Assembly (NCBI GenBank): GCA_027563935.2
Contig: CM050447.1
Span: 83,375,461-83,439,460 of the forward strand
Direction of reading: 5' to 3'
Origin: Costus lasius
Taxonomy: Eukaryota > Streptophyta > Magnoliopsida > Zingiberales > Costaceae
DNA length: 64,000 nt
Below the pieces are notes generated by a model. It saw only the letters and a program-made list of their open reading frames with translations. It was not told the DNA's origin and made no database searches. The position numbers and the translations under genes were made by a program. Positions 12,101 through 20,583 of this stretch are shown in pieces (within the stretch, counting starts at the first letter, position 1; every line of letters starts with the position of its first letter).

Positions 12101-13072
12101 ATCTTAATCATTGGAAACGATATTCCTGAACTGCATGCTGTTAAAGCATGGTTAGGAAAATGTTTCCAGATGAAAGATCTAGGAGAAGCAGCCTATGTTT
12201 TAGGTGTGAAGATCTACAGGGATAGATCTAAGAGGCTTCTCGGGCTGTGCCAGAGTACTTACATCGATAAAGTCCTGGAGAGATTCCATTTAGAGAATTC
12301 TAAAAGAGGATATCTTCCAGTCAGACATGGTCTGAATCTTTCGAAGAGTCAGTGTCCACAAACACAGACTGAGAAAGATGAAATGGACAATACGCCTTAT
12401 GCTTCGGCTATTGGGTCCATAATGTATGCGATGTTGTGTACTCGCCCTGACGTCGCTTACGGGTTAAGCGTGACCAGTCGGTTCCAAAGTAATCCAGGTA
12501 TGGCGCACTGGATTGCAGTCAAGAACATCTTAAAATATCTGCGGAAGACCAAAGATATGTTCTTGATATATGGTGGTCAGGAAGAACTCAGTATAGAAGG
12601 ATATACTGACGCTTCGTTCCAGTCGGACCAGGATGATTTCCGATCGCAATCAGGCTATGTTTTTAGCTTGAATGGTGGAGCAGTGGTGTGGAAGAGTTTC
12701 AAACAGTCAACTGTTGCTGATTCCACAACAGAAGCCGAGTATGTTGCAGCCTCGGAAGCATCCAAGGAGGCAGTGTGGATTCGTAAGTTCGTGAGAGAAC
12801 TTGGTGTTGTTCCTTCGAGTGTCGATCCTTTGGTTATCTTTTGTGATAACACTGGAGCAATCGCACAAGCAAAGGAACCACGGTCGCACCAGAAGTCCAA
12901 GCACATACAGAGACGGTTTCACTTGATCCGGGAGATCATTGATCGTGGCGAGATCAAAATATGCAAGGTTCATACAGATGACAATCTAGCTGACCCGCTT
13001 ACCAAGCCTCTGGCGCAGCAGAAGCATGAGAAGCACTGTAATAATATGGGTTTGAGATTTCTCAACCATTAG
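9188..13072 (+). CDS. Copia A gag-pol polyprotein, intact
   Basis: 1294-residue polyprotein that would be cut into Gag, protease, integrase, RT and RNase H; it packages and copies the element RNA in cytoplasmic particles and integrates the cDNA. Gag is about residues 1-260, with zinc knuckle C240-C243-H248-C253 after a Lys-rich stretch. Protease has WVLDTACG with D287. The pre-integrase part contains LWHSRLGHI. Integrase has D482, D545 and E581 (D,D35E spacing, in HSDVCGP, SDRGGEY and NGVSERRN). RT has QMDVKTAFLNG and YVDD at 968-971. RNase H has D1141, D1178 and E1182. The start is the first ATG after the acceptor-like site and matches the start in C, H and K. No stop or frame break. I did not assign a copia lineage. 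Confidence 0.97.
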   Translation: MSFNVRSLLEREKFAGPNFSDWFGHLKIVLKAERKLYVLETAVPPQPAANAARAVRDAYEKHVNDSINVACLMLASMTPPLQRQHEDMSAIEIIANLKMLYAAQARTERYNLTKLFFQSKLAEGSPVGAHVLKMIGHKEALEKLGHTINQELAVDIILQSLPPSFDAFIINFNMNKIDCPSAELLNMLLTTEETLKGKPSTSVLMVPSRNKKKGKKGKAPVKNYSKALKQKVKRSKDNRCFHCGQLGHWKKDCKALQGDKRGSIASGSGIYVTEVMLSSSSISWVLDTACGVHICSNVQELKRRRQVGQHEVDLRVGNGARVAAVAVGDYFISLPSGIVLELNNCYFVPSITKNIISIPALVRKGFAFECNISKCVLSLDNIVYATGLINNGLFMLDMEYSIQNIDNKKAKYAEDSTLLWHSRLGHINKKRIKRLHDHGLLGSFSCEEIDTCKACLMGKMMKSPFPHKGQRASGLLDLIHSDVCGPFSKHARGGYSYFITFTDDFSRYGYVYLMRHKSESFDKFKEFKNEVQNQLGRNIKALRSDRGGEYLSHAFTDYLKECGIISQLTPPGTPQWNGVSERRNRTLLDMVRSMMSQATLLYSFWGFALEIAAKVLNRVPSKAVSKTPYELWYGKQPSLTFIRIWGCEAYVKKLASRKLESRSEKCIFVGYPKETKGYYFYDPKEKKVFVARTAIFLEKEFLLQEASGREIKLDENPEDGQSSQAQMDVPEPVEQVIEQPEAQISREPRRSGRIRRQPERYDGVYIIDNDEPLTYADAVSGPESARWLEAMRAEMDSMSDNQVWDLVDPPPGVIPIGCKWIFKKKIDMDGNVVTYKGRLVAKGFKQIYGIDYDETFSPVAMFKSIRILFAIAAYYDYEIWQMDVKTAFLNGNLDEDVYMTQPEGFTNPSDRHKICKLKKSIYGLKQASRSWNIRFDESISEFGFIKNEDDPCVYKRFSGSVITFLILYVDDILIIGNDIPELHAVKAWLGKCFQMKDLGEAAYVLGVKIYRDRSKRLLGLCQSTYIDKVLERFHLENSKRGYLPVRHGLNLSKSQCPQTQTEKDEMDNTPYASAIGSIMYAMLCTRPDVAYGLSVTSRFQSNPGMAHWIAVKNILKYLRKTKDMFLIYGGQEELSIEGYTDASFQSDQDDFRSQSGYVFSLNGGAVVWKSFKQSTVADSTTEAEYVAASEASKEAVWIRKFVRELGVVPSSVDPLVIFCDNTGAIAQAKEPRSHQKSKHIQRRFHLIREIIDRGEIKICKVHTDDNLADPLTKPLAQQKHEKHCNNMGLRFLNH

Positions 13073-13081
13073 ATTAAGTGC

Positions 13082-13092
13082 AAGTGGGAGAT
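13082..13092 (+). promoter_or_regulatory. Polypurine tract of copia A
   Basis: AAGTGGGAGAT directly before the 3' LTR, the expected plus-strand priming site. The same string precedes the 3' LTRs of C (24171-24181) and H (52646-52656). Confidence 0.9.
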
Positions 13093-14799
13093 TGTTGGGG
13101 TATGCCCTTAAGGCTAATGTTTGAGGCCTTGGGATTGTATCAGTCTCATGTAATAAACTCTTGTGTTTATAAAGGCATGGTTATTATTCAGGTTGTTACC
13201 TTGTCTGCTGTAATAAGTGTACTACTGAATAATGTCTCAAAGCTGTTCAGCTAGGCTGACATGCTAAAAGTCCTTAGTCGAGATATCTTGGTGAACATGA
13301 GACAGCCTTGATATGCTTGAGACTAATATGTGTTCTAATCTTATAGGATGCTTCGAGCATGGAATAAGATGTAGACTCATGGGTACATTGGATGTACTGG
13401 ACAGACCCTACTAGGATATTCAATTGCTTGTCACAATGTGAATGATCCTTGATTGCAACAAGTGGCACATGTCCTCTAACTTGAGATCACTTGTGTTTCT
13501 AAATGATGATTGTCATTGTTTTGAGGTAGTTCAATATCATTTGAAACATAATGGTTATAGACTATCTTGGATAATGATCATGAGTCAGGTTAGGGCACTA
13601 GTGATAGATAAAGGATTGCCGTCTCCTTGTTTAAGGAGTGTGATGTTCTAGAAGGGCCCCCCCCTGAATGAGATGATTGAGAAAGTGTATGGCCATACCC
13701 AGGTGACTATGTGCATCTGATCTAATCATGCTCATCATATTGGAGTCACAAGCTTGACCTGCTTGTCCAATGAGAACATCCAGTGGCAAAGGATACATGT
13801 ATGCCTTGTGAATGGATTCACACTTGTGCTATGGTTTGGGAGTAGTCTTGGAAGACTCTTTCCTTTATATCGGGAGACAGTGATGTGTTGCTAGATACCC
13901 CTCACTAATCGTGATAACGTAAGTTATCGTTACCGACATTTAAAGGAAACCCTCAGGGTCGCACAATTTGATGATATGGCTTACTTGAGTCAGATCGTGT
14001 GGACTGAATTGTTTGGGTTCAGTTTAAAGGGATTTAATCTCTGATTGTAAGTGAGATCTGGTCTGATCATGTTTGATTGATTAGGGCTTGAGATCGGTAA
14101 GCTTCGATCGAGAGAGATGATGCTAGATCGGTGAGATCAGGAGCATCAGGAGATGAACGGTTAGATCTTGAGCCTTAGGGTTCAATTTGGTCTAGACCAA
14201 GTGGCTTGAGCTATTTTGGTTTGGTTTATGAACCAAATTCGATTGGAACGTTTTGGCTTGAACCGGTTCACAAAGGTGAACGCTTGGTTCAATGCCAAAA
14301 TGCGTTTTTGGGTTGGCATGAGCGCATGGCTTGATTATCTTCCATTTATGGAAAGTCATCAAGGCCGATTTCACTTTCAACGCCAAAACGCATATGCGTT
14401 GTGCACTTCACTTCAACGCCTTGAACTTTCGTTTGAAGGAGGTTGACGAAGAAGAGAGGTTTTGCAAGAGGAGCTCTCGGCCAAAAGGGAATCATCTCAT
14501 CATCCCCTTCCATTCGACAAGAAAGATTGGGTGCCTTGCTAGCACAAGGGACGCCAAGGAAGTAAGCGTTCTTCATCTTGTGTGTGAACTTTTGGAGGAG
14601 ATCTAAGTTGCTCTCTTCTTCCAAGCCGACCTCCAAGCCAATGGCGTTGGTATGAATCTCCCTCTTGATCTAATCCATCTATCAAAGTTGATTATATGAG
14701 CATATAAGCGATTGTATTGATGAAATCCTAGCAAACTTGCATGCGCCCCCTAAATTAGGGTTTCATCTGCTTGCGCTCCCCCTCGAAGGGGACTCTTCA
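13093..14799 (+). repeat. 3' LTR of copia A
   Basis: 1707 bp, nearly identical to the 5' LTR; followed by TSD TCCGA and then the rest of the B 5' LTR. Confidence 0.97.
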
Positions 14800-14814
14800 T
14801 CCGAACATAAAGAT

Positions 14815-15082
14815 TTTTTGATTTTACGGCCCCTGCCGTAAGCCATATTACGGTACCATATTTCGGAGAGCTTTAGAACAGAAACTTCACCCGATTTTAC
14901 GGCACTACCGTAAGAAACTACATGGGCCGTAATTTCCAGACGTTCCCGAATAGAGTGTTCAGCCGGTTTTACGGCGCTACCGTAAACAAGATTACAGTGC
15001 CGTAATTCCCCAACAACATCAGAACAGAAGACTCGAGTGATTTTACGGCAGTGCCGTAAGACATTACACTGCCGTAATTTCG
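14815..15082 (+). repeat. TTACGG/CCGTAA palindrome array, second part (B 5' LTR)
   Basis: Series of imperfect palindromes of the form TTACGG-N(3-6)-CCGTAA, for example TTACGGCACTACCGTAA near 14894 and TTACGGCAGTGCCGTAA near 15042. It lies upstream of sequence that looks like a 5' UTR. Equivalent arrays occur in the B 3' LTR, F and I. Confidence 0.8.
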
Positions 15083-15883
15083 GTTTTGAACATGACGCAC
15101 AGGTCAATTTCCACCCCCAATTCTTGCAGAGATGATTACGAGCGATCCAGTGCCCTAAATCAGATGCCGTAAGAAGCAGAGGGAGAGCTTTTCATGAGAG
15201 GATTACGGAGAGACCAAAAGCCCCAATTTTTGTGCACAGTCGAGGGAGAAATCACGATCAACGCCGCCGCCTAGGGTTTCTCCACCGCGCTCGATCCAGA
15301 CATTCTCCGGCCGTGAGTTTCATACTGAAGCTTCATCTAAAGGAGGAGACAACGTGCCAGAAGTTTCAGACCAAAAGTAGATCGATTGGAAGAGAAATAT
15401 AAGAAAAAGGAGTCGCTTGCACTGTTCATCGATAGTTGATGCAAATTATGGTTGTGAAATACTTCACAGCCGTGCTATATTTTCTAAACTTCTCTTTTAC
15501 TTCGATTTTCGATCCTCTGAAACCATGATCTATTGTAATTCCTTCATGATGATAGCTTGAACTAGTTTTGGGACATGGGGGAGTAATTCACTTGATTTCC
15601 AATGACTAGATGACTATTTTTACTATTTCATTGAGTTTAATATTACCATGATGATTTTGCTCATGTGTTAATTGTTGCTTAGACTCTCTATAAGTTCATG
15701 TTACTAATTATGTTCTTAGAATTTTCGCTTGAGACCGAAAGGTAATTGCTTGAGAATTTGGAACCCTAGAATTGCATGTTAGGATCCCTTCCTTAGGTTA
15801 GATCTAATTTAATCTGTTCTAGTAGATTAATTGCCATAATTATAACATGAACCCATTGATCGAGTGTATTTGTCAAACGTGGA

Positions 15884-16125
15884 GATCTTGTGCGAAAGCA
15901 AGGATCGGAACATTGGAGATCCATGAGTAAAACTAGTGTTGAGACTCGGATGCACGAAAGTGATCCTCGAATCTCCACTAGAGATTATCAACATTGAATT
16001 CGGATGCACGAAAGTGATCCTTGAATTCATTGTTTGATGATTTACTTATCTTCAGCGTTGGGAAGAATCTTGCGCGAAAGCGAGGATAAATCCCTATGTG
16101 GTTGTTTGCACGAAAGTGAACCAAC
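15884..16125 (+). repeat. Five-hairpin GNRA array in B 5' LTR
   Basis: Five hairpins in a row: 15884-15906, 15948-15966 (outer arms to 15941-15975), 15996-16028, 16067-16087 and 16101-16125. Each has loop GAAA, three closing pairs (UGC/GCA, CAC/GUG, CAC/GUG, CGC/GCG, CAC/GUG), a bulged G on the 5' side, then four or more further pairs. The third extends through GAATTC/GAATTC arms. The stems differ but stay paired, which points to structure in RNA. The array ends about 270 nt before the LTR end. Confidence 0.8.
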
Positions 16126-16404
16126 CCTTTTTTTTTAGTAAATTACATCTTCATCATGATAAATTTAAATTGACGAAATCCTCATTCATATCTAGCTCAT
16201 AAAAGTTAAAGTGAACGAAACCCTAGTCCCAGCTTTTCTCTCTGATAATTCCGTTTTCAGCTTCCAATTTCTATTCTCATTACTTCGATTAGCCTAGATA
16301 GTAAGAAATCAGCTATTTAGTATTCGACAACGTAGGTCCCTGTGGATTCGATACTTTCTTTATTACTTCGAGTATCCGTGCACTTGCGGATCACAACAAG
16401 TTTT

Positions 16405-16422
16405 TGGCGCCATTGCCGAGGA
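16405..16422 (+). promoter_or_regulatory. Primer-binding site of element B
   Basis: TGGCGCCATTGCCGAGGA seven bases after the LTR. It is close to TGGCGCCGTTGCCGGGGA, typical of Athila and related gypsy elements (usually assigned to tRNA-Asp), with two differences. Confidence 0.85.
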
Positions 16423-16560
16423 CCTTAGTTTTGTCGATATTAAAGAGGTTGAGATTATTGCTAGACTAGGTTTCATTTATGTTTTATCTTTTTTATTCTT
16501 TTCTATTTACTTACATCAATTGATCAGTTTGCTCTAGCGTGCATTGGAAATTCACTTCTA

Positions 16561-16784
16561 ATGGCTAAGCAAAGATCACTAAGGGACTATGCAACCCCTA
16601 ATCCTCAAGGGATACACTTTAGCATTGCTAAACCTGCAATTGAGGCCACCAACTTTGAGATTAATCCTGCCCTCTTGACTATGATTCAGCAAAATCAGTT
16701 TGGAGGATCATCAATCGAAGATCCTTATTTACACTTATATATTTTTCTTGAATATTGCAATACCATAAAAATTCATGGAGTTTC
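16561..16784 (+). pseudogene. Element B gag, N-terminal piece
   Basis: Starts MAKQRSLRDYATPNPQG and contains TNFEINPALLTMIQQNQFGG and EDPYLHLYIFLEYCNTIK, the usual N-terminal Gag pattern of Athila elements. Copia C interrupts the frame after HGVS; it resumes at 27998 with DDALKLILFPFSLRD once C and one GTTTC duplication are removed. The frame is open in this piece. Confidence 0.9.
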
Positions 16785-18877
16785 TGTTGGTGTATATGCC
16801 CTAGGACCTAGTTTTGGTCCATCTTTGTACTACTTGACTCTGATATTAATATATATCTTTCTGGCATTGTCGTTATCATTGTTTGTCTACACCTGCGATT
16901 GTGTACTTACATGATAATGTCCCTGGAGACAGATTGGATCTGTGCTCGAACTATAGTCCCCAGTCGATGTACCTGAGTAGATATGGGACAACTCTGGCAC
17001 TTGTGAGACTGGTATGTGGGCTGGTTAGGCACGTGGTGCTAACGCAGACACATGGGTATATCATTGGAGGATATACTGGATAGACCCGCTGTGAGGCTAT
17101 GACTTGGTGTCATGAGTTATCCTCACAAGTGACAGGAGATGCATTGATCCCTTGACTTGAGGTCATTGACCATTCTATATGGTTAGGGACTTGCTTTGAT
17201 GCAACCTAACACCTTGCCGTAGTTGGGAGGTCATAACGGTTGTCATTGAGCATGTCACGACCCATATGAGAAGGTCAATGGACACACATAGGATTTGCCC
17301 CTTCCTTAGGGAAGTATGATATCCATGGAGCTCCCTTATGGTTCTATGACTGAGAGTGTATGGCCATACCCAGGTGAGAACCTGTTTTAGTCATAGCCAT
17401 GTGATTGGATGAAAACAAGTGGTGACACACTTGTCCAATCGGATATCAGTACGGCAAAGAGACTGTAATGCATCTGTACCTAGTTGCGATGATGGGGATG
17501 TCGATGTCGATATCCATTCCAATAACCTGGGTAGCAGCGATGCACTGCTAGGTGCCACTCACTGCTTGTGATGACCTTTGGTCAGCACTGCCAGCGTTAG
17601 AGGAACCTACAGGGTCGCACACCTTGATACTCGAGTTTTCATATTGATCGGGTAGCCTTTAGATCGAGTTATTGGATAACTCTGATCTATTTGGGAGATT
17701 TCATCAGCGCCAATGGGCCTGATGAGATGAAAGAAACTTATTGGGGCCAACTTCCGTTTTTGGCATATCGATCAAATTAACCATGGTTAGCCTCATTTAA
17801 CCATGGGTTAAATTGGATTGGATCCAATAGCTTGGTTAACATGCATAATGGACTTTGGGCTTGGCCCATTGCTTAGTTGGGCTTGCTAATAAGTTGTATT
17901 GAAAGGCTAAGAGGCTTGAAGGGTATAATGGGGATGAATTAATGGGATAGGCGCATATGGGATTCTAGTTGGACTAGAATTTGCGCCTATGCCTTGTTTG
18001 GTATCTCCTAGGTGATTAAATCAAATTGGATTTGATTAAATCACACAAGATAATTGATTGGATTGTGTTTGACAATTGTGGGCTGATTATTAACATAATT
18101 AGAGTCCTAATTGGATTAGGACTTGCGCCCAAGCCACATTAGGCAATCCATCATATTGCCTTGACTAGGTCTAGGCGCATGGATGGGATTAATGCCTCAT
18201 ATGGCATGATATGGGCGCATATGGCTGATGCTTGCTTTGGCAAGTCTTAGGCGCATATGGGAGTGGAGATTTAATCAATATAATTGATTGGATAATCTCC
18301 TAGAATCATGCCCTAATTGTCAACACTTACCATTCTCCCCTAACCGCCTCTTGCTCCTGTAAATAAGCCCTTGCCGCCCCCTCTCTTCATGATGATAATT
18401 CCTTGGAGGCGTGAAGCATTAGAGGGCGACGGCTTGGAGAGCTTAGAGCTCTTCTTCTTCCATCAAGGGCGCAAGCATGCTTCTCCTCTTCCTTTCCTTG
18501 GCGCAAAGGAACAAGAAGGCTTGCGGCGTTCCCTTCTCCTTCCATCTCCTTGGCGCATCACATCTTGGTGATGGCGCAAATTGCATGGAGGGCTCTCCTA
18601 AGGCATGGATCTTCTTCCCGAGGCTAGCACCGGGCGAGGAAGAAGAAAACTTGAGGAATCCGTGTGTGCGAGACTGCAGAGGGCGAACACTTGGACGCCT
18701 TCATCGACATCGGCTTCCAATTGCTTAAAGGTACTTACTATCACATCGTGTCGACCCCCTCGCAAGAGATCTTCACTGGGTTTTTGGGACTAGCCTGTTT
18801 CGGGGACATTCTTCCGCTGCGTAAAATGTATGTCCATGGCTCTGAAAATTGTAAAATGTCCCCGGGGTTTCCCAACA
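16785..18877 (+). repeat. 5' LTR of copia C
   Basis: 2093 bp, TGTTGGTGTATATGCC to TTTCCCAACA. A TATA-like site reads TGTAAATA near 18358; the 3' LTR keeps TATAAATA at 27473-27480. A donor-like AAAG|GTACTT lies at 18731, 146 nt before the LTR end. Confidence 0.95.
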
Positions 18878-20583
18878 GTGGTATCAGAGCTACTTGCGAG
18901 CCTCGAACGATGTTCTTTCATGCTTTTCATGCTCACATGCCATATCTACATTTTCGCATATTGCATAGATGTTGGCGCATGATTTTTCTTTAAGTAGAAA
19001 AATTGTAGGTCTCTTGTTTCTTACTTCTAATTAACTTCTTGTGGTTCTTTGCTCTCTTCATGTGATGGGATAGACCCATATGTGGAAGAGAAAATTTCTC
19101 CTCTCATAATAGGATAGACCTATCTTGAGAGACTTGTTGGAATAGGGCATGGACTGGGTGATTGCCCTTATCCTAGCAAGTTAAGGATTGCAAGGAGGGC
19201 AACCGGTATGCCTCTTGTAGACTCCTGAGAGAAACTTAGAATCAAAGATTTTTGATATGAAGGGAAGGAAGAGAGACATGTTTTATGAAAAAGTAAAATT
19301 TCAGATTTTATGTTTTTCATGAGCATATAGAATTGCATGAGTAAGTACTTGATTATGCATGATGTTGTGGTCATATATCAAGCCCCTTAACATGCCTGTG
19401 ATGTATCCTTGTGAGGCCTGCGTGCCGCTTTTCTTTTTGCTTTTAACTAAGAAGAAGATTAGGATGGCGCATCTACTTGGAGCAAGGTGCATGCTTGCTT
19501 GGTTGCGCATCCTTGCATGATGGCGCAACAAGCTTCAAAGGTGGCACATCCTTGCATGGGGGCGCAAGTTAGGGTTTGGCCGAGCCTTGTGCTTGTGTGC
19601 TATCCCTCTTGTGGCTTGCTAAATGGCGCACCTTCCTTGGAGGAAGACCATGGCATTGGCCGAACCTTGTGGGTGTACCCCTAGGGTTTGAGAGCTAAAC
19701 CATGGGAGAATGACCTTGGAGCCAACCTTGAAGATAGAGCTAGAGGTCGGCTAGGCTTGGTCTAATCTTGGGGCTTGAATCCTAGGTCAAGAGTTGAACC
19801 CCTTTTTGGCAAGGATTGGTTCAATGTCTTGAATGGGCTATGATCACATCATCCTTTTATTGCTTTCTTTACAAAAGCTAAAGCATGCCTGTGATGTTTT
19901 ATCGTTATGTTATCACCATAGGATTGCATGCCTGTAATGATAGACATAAGATAAAACTGAGATGATGAGACCTTAAACAAAAACCCTCAATTAAAATATC
20001 AAGTCTAGTAGCCTTCTAACGCGTAGCCCTCACTAAGCTATCGATCAGTGGAGTTGTGAACTGTTTCCCACCCTCGTGGGACACACCCACTTATCTTTAG
20101 AAAGTGCGTGGTGGCAATGGTTTCCCCAGTCCAGTTTTAACCTGGGCGTGCCTTCGCAAGGAAACTCGTTGGCCCTGGGCATAACGGTTAGGGATGGACT
20201 TGACTAGAAGTTCACATGTGCTGGGCACATGGTGAAAGTCTAGAGGCATCGTTGAGAGGTAAGGGTTTCATGTTGTATCCAGCCCTCGCTGGACATGAAA
20301 TGCCTGGACTGTCTCAATAAGGGGAATTGCTTGGAGCAATCGGCCGGCGCGCCCACCTTAGGAAACATGGGTCACTTTGTGCATCTCATCCCACCCTCAT
20401 GAGACGCGAAGCCCTGTGTGGAATGAGGATCTCATCTCACTAGGAAATCTTGGATTTCTCGATTGACTTTGTGGGTTGTCAATTCGATTAAAAATAGTGG
20501 GAGCCATGGTCATTTAAAAGGCAAGTCCAGTTTAAATGACTCGAAGTAGTACTAATCTGCTATTTCTTGGTTGTTGTAGAACA
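18878..20583 (+). other. Primer-binding site and leader of copia C
   Basis: TGGTATCAGAGC at 18879-18890, then about 1.7 kb without a gene. Words of the type TTGCATG...GGCGCA recur at 19460-19640. Hairpins lie at 20066-20081 (TCCCAC-CCTC-GTGGGA), 20078+200 i.e. 20278-20293 (TCCAGC-CCTC-GCTGGA, with outer TTTCATG/CATGAAA arms) and about 20389-20404 (third, with decayed pairing). TACTAAT, a T-rich tract and TTGTTGTAG ending at 20579 form a 3' splice-site match just before the ATG at 20584. Confidence 0.8.

Larger units (their letters stand above)
5680..14799 (+). mobile_element. Copia element A, young and apparently intact
   Basis: Complete Ty1/copia element of 9120 bp: LTR 5680-7386, primer site 7389-7400, leader, gag-pol 9188-13072, purine tract 13082-13092, LTR 13093-14799. 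TSD TCCGA at 5675-5679 and 14800-14804. Both LTRs are exactly 1707 bp and start TG and end CA. By eye only three differences were found (G/A near 6065/13478, G/A near 6484/13897, T/C near 7018/14431), so insertion was recent. It sits in the 5' LTR of B. It may be able to move; expression cannot be judged from sequence. Confidence 0.97.
5332..16398 (+). repeat. 5' LTR of element B, interrupted by copia A
   Basis: Two pieces, 5332-5679 and 14805-16398, together about 1942 bp. The first base is C where the 3' LTR has T (CGATGACACC against TGATGACACC); the inner end is a normal CA at 16397-16398. The removed segment is copia A plus one TCCGA duplication. Confidence 0.93.

Noticed and set aside
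16883..17083. A 66-codon frame in the C LTR, repeated at 24280-24480
   Set aside because: Both are LTR copies of the same element. Relatives H and K do not keep it as an open frame in the same form.
19301..19531. Small frames on the minus strand of copia leaders (also 47827-48063 and 60680-60913) as leader proteins
   Set aside because: They run against element transcription, vary between relatives and are broken in some.
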